64,000 bases of DNA from NCBI RefSeq assembly GCF_016735615.1, contig NZ_JAERSF010000001.1:496001-560000 (forward strand), written 5' to 3'. A program made the position numbers and the translations under genes. This DNA comes from Flavobacterium tagetis (GTDB lineage: Bacteria; Bacteroidota; Bacteroidia; Flavobacteriales; Flavobacteriaceae). This document shows, one piece after another, positions 44,479-52,056 of the stretch; within the stretch, counting starts at the first letter, position 1; every line of letters begins with the position of its first letter. The notes below the pieces were generated by a model. That model ran no database searches, was not told where the DNA came from, and saw only the letters and a list, made by a program, of their open reading frames with translations.

Positions 44479-46149
44479 ATGGCGATTAAAGTAACAATGC
44501 CTCGTTTGAGCGATACTATGACTGAAGGAACGGTAGCAACTTGGCTTAAAAAAGTAGGCGACAAAGTAAGCGAAGGTGATATCTTAGCTGAAATTGAAAC
44601 AGACAAAGCAACTATGGAGTTCGAATCTTTTAACGAAGGAACTCTTTTACATATCGGAATTCAAGCTGGAGAAACTGCTCCAGTTGATTCATTATTAGCT
44701 ATCATCGGTAAAGAAGGAGAAGATATTTCTGCTCTTTTAGCTGGTGGTGATGCTCCTGCTGCCGAAGCTCCAAAAGCGGACGCTCCAGCTGCCGAAGCTC
44801 CAAAAGCGGACGCTCCAGCTGCCGAAGCAAAAACTGAAACTGCTGCTCCTGCAAAAGCAGCTGAATTACCAAAAGGTGTTATAGTTGTAACTATGCCACG
44901 TTTGAGTGATACAATGACAGAAGGTACAGTAGCAACTTGGTTGAAAAAAGTTGGAGATACTGTAGCTGAAGGAGATATTTTAGCAGAAATTGAAACAGAC
45001 AAAGCGACTATGGAGTTTGAGTCTTTCAATGCTGGAACATTATTATACATCGGAATTCAAGAAGGAAGCACTGCTCCTGTTGATAGTTTATTAGCGATCA
45101 TCGGACCTGCAGGAACTGACATTTCTGGAGTTGCCGATAACTTTACTGCCGGTGGCGCTGCAACTGCAAGTGCTCCTGCTGCTGAAGAAACAAAAGCTGC
45201 TCCGGCTGCTGCGCAAGCTACAGAAGCTGTTGCTGAAACTTCAAACGGAGGAAGAATTTTAGCTTCACCATTAGCTAAAAAAATCGCTTCTGACAAAGGA
45301 ATTCAATTAAGCCAAGTTAAAGGATCTGGAGAAAACGGAAGAATCGTAAAAAGCGATATCGAAAACTTTACTCCATCTGCTCAAGCACAAACTGCTGCTT
45401 CTGCTCCTGCTGCTAAACAAGAAGCATCTGCTCCTGCTGCACCAAAAGTATTTGTTCCTGCTGGTGAAGTTTACACAGAAGAGATCAAAAACTCTCAAAT
45501 GCGTAAAATCATTGCAAAACGTCTTTCTGAATCTTTATTCACTGCTCCTCACTACAACTTAGTGATCGAGGTAAGCATGGACGAAGCAATGCAAGCTAGA
45601 GCTGCTATCAACAGCGTTCCAGATACAAAAGTATCTTTCAACGATATGGTAATCAAAGCTTGTGCTTTAGCATTGAAAAAACACCCAAAAATCAACTCTA
45701 CTTGGAAAGAAGATGCTATCATCATTAACCACCACGTAAACATTGGTGTTGCTGTAGCTGTTGAGGACGGATTAGTTGTTCCTGTATTGAAATTTACTGA
45801 TGCTATGAGTTTATCTCAAATTGGCGGTTCTGTAAGAGATCTTGCTGGAAGAGCTAAAAATAAAAAACTTGGACCACAAGAAATGGAAGGAAGTACTTTT
45901 ACAGTATCTAACCTTGGTATGTTTGGTATTACTGAATTCAATTCAATTATCAACCAACCAAACTCTGCTATCCTTTCTGTAGGTGCAATTGTTGAGAAAC
46001 CAGTAGTTAAAAACGGTCAAATCGTAGTTGGAAACACAATGATGTTATCATTAGCTTGCGACCACAGAACAATTGACGGTGCAACTGGCGCTCAGTTCTT
46101 ACAAACATTAAAACAATACATCGAAAGCCCAGTTACAATGTTGGCGTAA
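44479..46149 (+). CDS. pdhC: Pyruvate dehydrogenase E2, dihydrolipoyl acetyltransferase with two lipoyl domains, 556 aa
   Basis: Core subunit of the pyruvate dehydrogenase complex that transfers the acetyl group to CoA. Two lipoyl domains are visible, with lipoylated Lys43 and Lys175, each in EIETDKATMEF. They are joined by Ala/Pro-rich flexible linkers. A peripheral subunit-binding domain follows (about 260-300: ILASPLAKKIASDKGIQLSQ). The catalytic domain ends in the active-site DHRTIDGA. The first linker contains two identical back-to-back 30-bp repeats at 44761-44820. The annotated start follows pdhA by 4 bp. Confidence 0.96.
   Translation: MAIKVTMPRLSDTMTEGTVATWLKKVGDKVSEGDILAEIETDKATMEFESFNEGTLLHIGIQAGETAPVDSLLAIIGKEGEDISALLAGGDAPAAEAPKADAPAAEAPKADAPAAEAKTETAAPAKAAELPKGVIVVTMPRLSDTMTEGTVATWLKKVGDTVAEGDILAEIETDKATMEFESFNAGTLLYIGIQEGSTAPVDSLLAIIGPAGTDISGVADNFTAGGAATASAPAAEETKAAPAAAQATEAVAETSNGGRILASPLAKKIASDKGIQLSQVKGSGENGRIVKSDIENFTPSAQAQTAASAPAAKQEASAPAAPKVFVPAGEVYTEEIKNSQMRKIIAKRLSESLFTAPHYNLVIEVSMDEAMQARAAINSVPDTKVSFNDMVIKACALALKKHPKINSTWKEDAIIINHHVNIGVAVAVEDGLVVPVLKFTDAMSLSQIGGSVRDLAGRAKNKKLGPQEMEGSTFTVSNLGMFGITEFNSIINQPNSAILSVGAIVEKPVVKNGQIVVGNTMMLSLACDHRTIDGATGAQFLQTLKQYIESPVTMLA
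44761..44820 (+). repeat. Two identical 30-bp tandem repeats in the pdhC linker
   Basis: GCCGAAGCTCCAAAAGCGGA plus ten more bases is present twice with no difference, at 44761-44790 and 44791-44820. It encodes two copies of a ten-residue Ala/Pro-rich unit (AEAPKADAPA) and keeps the frame, so the linker length can vary by slippage. Confidence 0.95.
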
Positions 46150-46170
46150 TCTTTGTTAATTTTATAATTA

Positions 46171-46206
46171 AATCCCATTTTGTTTATTCAAAATGGGATT
46201 TTTTAT
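46171..46206 (+). terminator. Terminator after pdhC
   Basis: AATCCCATTTTG (46171-46182) pairs with CAAAATGGGATT (46189-46200), followed by a T-run. Confidence 0.92.
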
Positions 46207-46240
46207 TTAATTTTCATCCTCAAATTCAAAACCTCACAAA

Positions 46241-48088
46241 ATGAAGAAACTAATTCTTGTCGCTTTATTTCTGACAGCAATTGCCTGCCAGAAAAAAGAG
46301 CAAACAGAAAAAACTGTTGCTGTTACAGACGAACACAGTTACTCTAAACCAGAACTCGCTGTTGCAAAACATCTTGATCTTGACATCAAAGTTGATTTTG
46401 ACACTCAGACAATTTCAGGAAAAGCATCTTGGACAATTGACAACATCAGTAAAGGAAATGAAATTATCTTCGATGAAAACACTTTAAATATCACTAAAGT
46501 AACTTTAGGCGATGACGAAAAAGAAACGAAATTCGAGCTTGGAAAAGACACAGAATTTCACGGAAAACCGCTTCATATTACCATTGAACCAAACACAACC
46601 AAAGTAAATATTTATTACAATACTACTAAAGACGGGGTGGCTTTGCAATGGCTAAAACCAGAGCAAACTGCAGACAAAAAGAAACCTTTTGTTTTCTCTC
46701 AAGGCGAAAGTGTTTGGTCTAGAACTTGGATTCCATGTCAGGATTCACCAGGAATTCGTTTTACTTATAATGCTAAAGTTACAGTTCCTAAAGATTTATT
46801 GGCGGTTATGAGTGCTGTAAATCCACAGAAGAAAAATGATACTGGAGTTTACACTTTCAAACAAGACAAAGCAATTCCGTCTTATTTAATGGCAATTGCC
46901 GTTGGAGATATTGAATTCCAAGCAATCGACAACAGAACTGGAGTTTATGCAGAACCATCTGTTTTAAAAAGCGCAGCGTACGAATTTGCCGAGCTTGGAA
47001 AAATGGTAAATGCTGCTGAAAAATTATACGGACCATATAGATGGGGACGTTATGATGTTTTGGTTTTACCACCAAGTTTCCCTTATGGCGGAATGGAGAA
47101 TCCGAACTTGACTTTCTTGACTCCAGGAGTACTTGCAGGAGATCGTTCGCTTACAAGTTTGCTTGCACACGAATTAGGACACAGCTGGAGCGGAAACTTA
47201 GTTACAAATGCTACTTGGGATGATATTTGGCTAAACGAAGGTTTCACCACTTATGTTGAACATAGAATTGGAGAAGCTATTTTTGGAAAAAAAGAATTTG
47301 ACATGCAAAATGTTATCACCAACAAAGAATTGGTTGATAATGTTGCTGAATATGGAGACACAAATCCAGATACAAGATTAAAAGTTAGCTTGACAGGAAG
47401 AAATCCTGATGACGGAATTAGCATGATTCCTTATGTAAAAGGATATTCTTTTTTAAGAGTTATTGAAAATGCCGTTGGACGCGATAAATTTGATCCGTTT
47501 ATCAAAAATTATTTCGATTCTCATGCTTTCCAATCTATCACAACTGAAGATTTTGTTAAGTATTTGAACGAAAATCTTATCAAAGGAGACAAAGCTTTAG
47601 CAGATAAAATTCAATTAGATAACTGGATCTACAAACCAGGAATTCCATCAAACATCGTCCCTGTAAGTTCTGCCGATTTTGATGCAATTGACGCTATCCA
47701 AAAAAGCTGGAGAGAAACTGGAGTTGCAGGTTTAAGTAAAAAAATCACCACAACTGCAGAAAAACAACATTTTATCGACCATCTTCCAGCTGATATTACA
47801 GCAAAAGAAATGGAAGCAATTGATAAAGAATTCAACTTTACTAAGGGAGGTAATTTCATTATTAAACGCCAATGGTTTGTTCAGGCAATTCGCCATCAAT
47901 ACAAAGCTGCAGATCCTGCAATTGAACAATTCTTAATTGGAAGCAGTAGAACCGGCTCAATTATGATGCTTTATAAAGAAATGGTCAAAACTCCAGAAGG
48001 AAAAGTTTGGGCTAAAAAAGTTTTTGATAAAGCAAAATCTGGTTATCATGCAACCACTATTCAGGATGCTGCAAGTGTTTTGAAATAA
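46241..48088 (+). CDS. M1-family metallopeptidase lipoprotein, 615 aa
   Basis: Zinc aminopeptidase of family M1, resembling leukotriene A4 hydrolase/aminopeptidase proteins. The zinc motif is His310-Glu311-x-x-His314 in HELGHSW, with Glu333 in WLNEGFTTY as the third ligand. The exopeptidase motif GGMENP precedes it (YGGMENPNLTF). Lipobox Cys16 (LTAIAC) means export and lipid anchoring, so it trims peptides in the periplasm or at the surface. The C-terminal armadillo-like domain (about 480-615) is that of the LTA4H group. The gene stands between two terminators and is probably monocistronic. Confidence 0.94.
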   Translation: MKKLILVALFLTAIACQKKEQTEKTVAVTDEHSYSKPELAVAKHLDLDIKVDFDTQTISGKASWTIDNISKGNEIIFDENTLNITKVTLGDDEKETKFELGKDTEFHGKPLHITIEPNTTKVNIYYNTTKDGVALQWLKPEQTADKKKPFVFSQGESVWSRTWIPCQDSPGIRFTYNAKVTVPKDLLAVMSAVNPQKKNDTGVYTFKQDKAIPSYLMAIAVGDIEFQAIDNRTGVYAEPSVLKSAAYEFAELGKMVNAAEKLYGPYRWGRYDVLVLPPSFPYGGMENPNLTFLTPGVLAGDRSLTSLLAHELGHSWSGNLVTNATWDDIWLNEGFTTYVEHRIGEAIFGKKEFDMQNVITNKELVDNVAEYGDTNPDTRLKVSLTGRNPDDGISMIPYVKGYSFLRVIENAVGRDKFDPFIKNYFDSHAFQSITTEDFVKYLNENLIKGDKALADKIQLDNWIYKPGIPSNIVPVSSADFDAIDAIQKSWRETGVAGLSKKITTTAEKQHFIDHLPADITAKEMEAIDKEFNFTKGGNFIIKRQWFVQAIRHQYKAADPAIEQFLIGSSRTGSIMMLYKEMVKTPEGKVWAKKVFDKAKSGYHATTIQDAASVLK

Positions 48089-48111
48089 TTTTTTCGAAAA
48101 TATAAGTTTAA

Positions 48112-48147
48112 AAGAGGCTGTTCTTTAGGAACAGCCTCTTTTTTTTA
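48112..48147 (+). terminator. Terminator after the M1 peptidase
   Basis: AAGAGGCTGTT (48112-48122) pairs with AACAGCCTCTT (48130-48140), followed by seven or more T. Confidence 0.93.
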
Positions 48148-48157
48148 CGTCTTATTT

Positions 48158-48255
48158 GTCATTCCGACGAAGGGGAAATCTTCACAAGAAGCTCAACAAA
48201 GATTGGATTCTCATTGCGGAGTTACTCGTGAAGATTTCCCCTTCGTCGAAATGAC
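48158..48255. repeat. 98-bp inverted-repeat element with 28-bp arms
   Basis: Arms at 48158-48185 and 48228-48255 are complementary at 27 of 28 positions (GTCATTCCGACGAAGG at the left outer end; CCTTCGTCGAAATGAC at the right outer end). The 42-bp centre shows no frame. A fragment of the same kind, CCTTCCTTCGTCAGGATGA, follows near 48295. It looks like a small non-coding, MITE-like intergenic repeat. Confidence 0.85.
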
Positions 48256-48346
48256 AAGATTGTGTTAATTATTTGCAGAATTTCTAAGTGCGATCCTTCC
48301 TTCGTCAGGATGAAAAACTATGCGAAAAACAATCTTATAAAAACGA

Positions 48347-48437
48347 GAGCCCTAGCCCCGATAGAAGTGGAAATCCTTTTGTGTCTCGTTTCTTTAACGA
48401 GACACAAAAGATTGGAACGGATAGCGGGAAATAGCTC
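48347..48437 (+). ncRNA. Structured RNA candidate (possibly Flavo-1-like)
   Basis: A 91-nt segment in an otherwise non-coding gap begins GAGCCCTAGCCCCGATAG and ends GATAGCGGGAAATAGCTC, so GAGC and GCTC can pair. In the middle a perfect 15-bp hairpin, CTTTTGTGTCTCGTT (48376-48390) with AACGAGACACAAAAG (48396-48410), closes a 5-nt loop. An A-run follows the 3' end. The flanking text resembles a repeated structured element that I recall from Flavobacterium intergenic regions, perhaps the Rfam family Flavo-1. I could not check this. Strand and promoter are uncertain. Confidence 0.5.
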
Positions 48438-48563
48438 CTAAAAAAAAGCAGGGAAAATTATCCATCACATAGCGTACATTCTCCATGTTCTAAAATCTGC
48501 AATCGTCGCAACTTTGTAATGTCAAAAGACAACAACAAATAACAACTTTAAAAATTAAATAAA

Positions 48564-49094
48564 ATGGCACGATTAACAGCTTTAAACCCAGAAGAAGTAA
48601 CAGGAAAAACTAAAGATTTATTCAACGCAGTTCAGGCAAAATTAGGCGTTGTACCAAACATGATGAGAACAATGGGAAATTCTCCAGCAGTTCTTGAAGG
48701 ATATTTAAACTTAAGTGGTGCTTTAAGCCACGGAAAATTAAGCGCAAAAACAGGAGAATTAATCGCTCTGGCAGTTTCAGAAAGCAATTCTTGCGATTAC
48801 TGTTTGGCAGCTCATACTTTTATTGGAGAAAAATTAGTGAAAGCAGATCCAGCAGTTTTAAAAGCAGCAAGATCTGGAAATTCTGATGATGCAAAAACAG
48901 AAGCGATTTTACAATTAGCTAAAACACTAATCAGCAAAGGCGGTTTAGTAAATGACGAAGATGTAAATAAAGCCAAAAATGCAGGAGTTTCTGATGCCGA
49001 AATTGCAGAAACTATCGGTCACGTAGCTTTAAACGTTTTAACAAACTACTTTAATAATGTAGCAAATACAGAAATTGATTTTCCAGCAGTTTAA
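48564..49094 (+). CDS. Carboxymuconolactone decarboxylase/AhpD-like protein, 176 aa
   Basis: AhpD-like fold with the redox motif SCDYCLAAHTFIG (Cys-x-x-Cys with a following His) and an upstream Glu in VSESNS, the set used for peroxide-linked thiol chemistry. The N-terminal LGVVPNMMRTMGNSPAVLEG is typical of this subgroup. It probably acts as a cytoplasmic thiol peroxidase or alkylhydroperoxidase rather than as a decarboxylase. The gene is preceded by the structured and repeat region and followed after 38 bp by a hairpin. An AraC-type regulator lies next on the same strand and may control it. Confidence 0.9.
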   Translation: MARLTALNPEEVTGKTKDLFNAVQAKLGVVPNMMRTMGNSPAVLEGYLNLSGALSHGKLSAKTGELIALAVSESNSCDYCLAAHTFIGEKLVKADPAVLKAARSGNSDDAKTEAILQLAKTLISKGGLVNDEDVNKAKNAGVSDAEIAETIGHVALNVLTNYFNNVANTEIDFPAV

Positions 49095-49132
49095 TCAAGA
49101 TTTACACATTCACTATAACAAAAAACAATTTA

Positions 49133-49172
49133 TAAAGATAGCCATGGATTTATTTCATGGCTATCTTTATAC
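49133..49172 (+). terminator. Hairpin after the AhpD-like gene
   Basis: TAAAGATAGCCATG (49133-49146) pairs perfectly with CATGGCTATCTTTA (49156-49169). The T-run is weak, but the 14-bp stem and position support a terminator. Confidence 0.7.
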
Positions 49173-49190
49173 TTTCAAAAACAAAAACTC

Positions 49191-50069
49191 ATGAGTTCTC
49201 AAAATGTTTTTACTTTAATCAATCCGCAGAATGGAAATTTGGCTTTTAAAATTCTTCCTTTTGATGATAATAGCCATTTTGACCATTTACAGCGCAATAA
49301 TTATTATTCTTTGATTTGGGTGACCAAAGGAAAAGGCAAAGTGAAAGCGGATTTTGCCGAACATCATTTTGAGGAAAATTCTCTTCTTGCCTTTTCTCCT
49401 TATCAACCTTTTATGCTTTGTGTGAATGAACCGATCGAAGGAATTGCGATTCATTTTCATCCTGATTTTTATTGCATTCATATGCATCAAAAAGAGGTTT
49501 CCTGCAATGGCGTTTTATTCAATAACATTTATCAGCCACCGTATGTTCATGTCACAGAACAAGCGGAACAGACTTTTAAAATGGTGATTGAACAAATGAA
49601 AGCTGAAATTCAGAATGCTGAATTGGCGCAGTATGAATTACTGATTTCTTATTTGAAGATTTTTCTAATTACGGCTTCGAGATTAAAAACAGAACAATTG
49701 GAAGAAATGAAATCGGTTCCGGATTCAAAAGAACCAGTAATTCTTCAAAGCTTAAAAGATGCAATTGAACTGAATTTTAAAACCAAACATTCTGCAGGAA
49801 ATTATGCTGAATTATTGAATATTTCTCCAAAAGCATTAGCCAAAATATCCAAGAATTATTTCAATAAAACTTTGACTGATTTAATTTCGGAAAGAATTAT
49901 TATTGAAGCTAAGAGAGAACTTTATCTAACCAACAAAACGGTAAAAGAAATCGCTTACGAATTAGGTTATGACGACGAACATTATTTTAGCCGTTTCTTT
50001 AAAACCAATGCAGATGTTTCACCTCAAATTTATCGCGAGACAGTAGGATTTGGCAAAATGGAAGCTTAA
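49191..50069 (+). CDS. AraC-family transcriptional regulator, 292 aa
   Basis: The N-terminal half is a cupin-like sensing domain (YYSLIWVTKGKGKVKADF, SLLAFSPYQPFML). The C-terminal 100 residues are an AraC HTH pair: AGNYAELLNISPKALAKISK, then VKEIAYELGYDDEHYFSRFF and SPQIYRE. It binds DNA in the cytoplasm and responds to an unknown small molecule. The AhpD-like gene immediately upstream is the simplest target. Its stop overlaps by 4 bp the stop of the opposing glycosyltransferase gene, so no terminator fits between them. Confidence 0.92.
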   Translation: MSSQNVFTLINPQNGNLAFKILPFDDNSHFDHLQRNNYYSLIWVTKGKGKVKADFAEHHFEENSLLAFSPYQPFMLCVNEPIEGIAIHFHPDFYCIHMHQKEVSCNGVLFNNIYQPPYVHVTEQAEQTFKMVIEQMKAEIQNAELAQYELLISYLKIFLITASRLKTEQLEEMKSVPDSKEPVILQSLKDAIELNFKTKHSAGNYAELLNISPKALAKISKNYFNKTLTDLISERIIIEAKRELYLTNKTVKEIAYELGYDDEHYFSRFFKTNADVSPQIYRETVGFGKMEA

Positions 50070-51310
50070 TTTCTGTTCTTCGCTTCAATCCATTTTGACA
50101 TGTACATTGTACTTTTAAACGCATGATGTTGAAGCAGATTTCCCATAAAATTATGAAGACGATGCCTTTTTGAATCAATCAAAAGTAAATTTACCAGTGA
50201 AATCAATTGATTAGAATAATTGCTTTTTTGGTAGCATTCATTAATGATTGTAATTCCATTATTCTGAGACTGCTTCCAAAGATTTTCATTTTGATATAGC
50301 GCAATAGCTTTTTTAGCAAATTCTGCTGGATCATCTTCAATAAAACCATTCCAAGGCAAACCGTCGTGCATAGCTTCAGAACCAACAGCTGTTGTTGCGC
50401 TTGGTGTTCCGCATTGCATAGCTTCTAATAATTTTCCTTTCAGACCTGCTCCAAAACGAATTGGCGCTAAAACTACTTTTGCATTTTTTACTATTTCATT
50501 GGCATCTTCTGCCCTTCCCATAATGTGAAAACCATTTTTAGGCTGATGCAACTGCAATACTTTCTGCGAAGGATAAGCGCCATAAACCTTCAAAACTGCT
50601 TCTGGAAAATCTTTTTTTATAGAAGGCCAAATGGCTTCTTTTAAATATTGAACGGTATTCCAATTTGGTTCATGAAGAAAATTTCCAATAAAAACAAAAT
50701 CATTTCGTTTTTCAAAAGAAGGCAATTCTAGCAAGTCTTCTTCTTTCATTTCATCAACCAAAAAAGGAAGATAAAAAAGCAAATCTTCATTGATTTTGAA
50801 AACATCTTTTAGAGTATTCATCTCAAATTCAGAAATAATCAAAGATAAATCGCAACGTAAAACACTAGCAATTTCTCTTTTTGCCACTTCTTCAGACAGT
50901 AAATCTTCTAGTTCGAAAATCCGGTTTTCTTTAAAAGCTTTTTGCCTTGCAGTTCTTAAACAATGCAAATCTTCAGTATCTAAAATTCTGATCGCTTTTG
51001 GACACTTTTCAACCACTCGCCAACCAAACTGTTCTTCGACCATAAAACGATCAAACAAGACAACATCCGGATTTAATTCGACTATAAAATCATCAAAACT
51101 TGAAGAATTAAGTTCGATGCTTTTTTTTATTACTCCAAATTCAGACAAATCAACCATAAAATCGCTGTCCTGTGCCGCAGTTGCAAATGTAATTTCAAAT
51201 CCATTTTCTTTAAAAATAGAAATCAATTGCATCATTCTTCCGCCTGCAGCAGAAGACTTTGGCTCGGGCCAAACAAACCCAACAATTAAAAGTTTTTTTA
51301 TTTGATTCAT
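50066..51310 (-). CDS. Glycosyltransferase family 4-like, 414 aa
   Basis: GT-B-fold glycosyltransferase. The N-terminal domain has GFVWPEPKSSAAGGRMMQLI (nucleotide-sugar and acceptor loop). The C-terminal domain holds FVFIGNFLHEPN, HIMGRAEDANEIVKNAKVVL, and APIRFGAGLKGKLLEAMQCG, the region carrying the E...GxP-like donor motif. It is soluble with no membrane segment, so it probably acts at the inner face of the membrane on a polysaccharide or lipid-linked glycan. No other glycan-assembly gene is adjacent, so the product is unknown. Family placement is good; donor and acceptor cannot be read. Confidence 0.85.
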   Translation of the reverse strand: MNQIKKLLIVGFVWPEPKSSAAGGRMMQLISIFKENGFEITFATAAQDSDFMVDLSEFGVIKKSIELNSSSFDDFIVELNPDVVLFDRFMVEEQFGWRVVEKCPKAIRILDTEDLHCLRTARQKAFKENRIFELEDLLSEEVAKREIASVLRCDLSLIISEFEMNTLKDVFKINEDLLFYLPFLVDEMKEEDLLELPSFEKRNDFVFIGNFLHEPNWNTVQYLKEAIWPSIKKDFPEAVLKVYGAYPSQKVLQLHQPKNGFHIMGRAEDANEIVKNAKVVLAPIRFGAGLKGKLLEAMQCGTPSATTAVGSEAMHDGLPWNGFIEDDPAEFAKKAIALYQNENLWKQSQNNGITIINECYQKSNYSNQLISLVNLLLIDSKRHRLHNFMGNLLQHHAFKSTMYMSKWIEAKNRN

Positions 51311-51392
51311 AAACTTTGTTTCACATTACAAAATAATGCTTTTTTCCGCGGATTTGCACCCAATTTCCTGAAATTCGATCGTAAAAAAACAC

Positions 51393-51400
51393 TAATTTTG
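51393..51400 (+). promoter_or_regulatory. Probable -7 element of the miaE gene
   Basis: TAATTTTG followed by CA matches the consensus TAnnTTTG and lies 23 bp before the start. No clear TTG is seen at the -33 position, so support is partial. The same TAATTTTGCA occurs at 61954. Confidence 0.45.
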
Positions 51401-51423
51401 CAAAATCTAAATGCTGGGAAATT

Positions 51424-52005
51424 ATGTTAGGATTAAAATTAGCTACAGACCCTCGCTGGGTAAATATCGTTGAGTCAAATATCGAAGAAATTTTAACGGA
51501 TCATGCCTGGTGCGAGCAAAAAGCGGCTTCAAACGCGATTAGCATCGTCACTTACAACTCTGAAATTGAAGAACTGGTAACCGAAATGCTTGAAATTGCC
51601 AGAGAAGAACTGGAACATTTTCAAATGGTTCATAATATCATTAAAGAACGCGGACTTACGCTAGGCCGTGAAAGAAAAGATCATTATGTAAACGAGCTTT
51701 TTAAATTCATGAAAAAAGACGGAAGCCGAAGAGATGCACTTTGCGACCGATTATTGTTTTCTGCAATGATTGAAGCTAGAAGCTGCGAACGTTTTAAAGT
51801 GCTTTCAGAAAATATCAAAGACGAAAAATTAGCTAAATTCTATCGCGATTTAATGATTTCTGAAGCCGGACATTACACTACTTTTTTAGGATTTGCCAGA
51901 AAATACCAAGACAATATTGATATTGATAAACGCTGGAAAGAATGGATTGAATATGAAGGTTCTATCATTACCAATTATGGTAAAAAAGAAACCGTTCACG
52001 GATAA
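51424..52005 (+). CDS. miaE: tRNA-(ms2io6A) hydroxylase MiaE, 193 aa
   Basis: Ferritin-like diiron enzyme that hydroxylates the isopentenyl group of ms2i6A37 in tRNA. The four-helix bundle and iron ligands are visible: Glu in ILTDHAWCEQKAAS, the ExxH in REELEHFQMVH, Glu in MIEARSCERF, and the second ExxH in ISEAGHYTTF. Length is normal. The N-terminal LKLATDPRWVN is a signature of the family. It is followed after 51 bp by the AsmA-like gene on the same strand, with no terminator between them, so the two may share a transcript. Confidence 0.94.
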   Translation: MLGLKLATDPRWVNIVESNIEEILTDHAWCEQKAASNAISIVTYNSEIEELVTEMLEIAREELEHFQMVHNIIKERGLTLGRERKDHYVNELFKFMKKDGSRRDALCDRLLFSAMIEARSCERFKVLSENIKDEKLAKFYRDLMISEAGHYTTFLGFARKYQDNIDIDKRWKEWIEYEGSIITNYGKKETVHG

Positions 52006-52056
52006 ACTACGCTCTTTTTATTACTCTATTTAAAAATATAAATACCACAATTCGCT

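Noticed and set aside
44661..45296. Minus-strand open frames opposite pdhC
   Set aside because: They mirror the Ala/Pro-rich linker and lipoyl repeats; no start context or family match.
48564..49094. Strict 4-carboxymuconolactone decarboxylase function
   Set aside because: The Cys-x-x-Cys-(x)n-His set fits AhpD-like peroxidase chemistry, and no protocatechuate genes are nearby.
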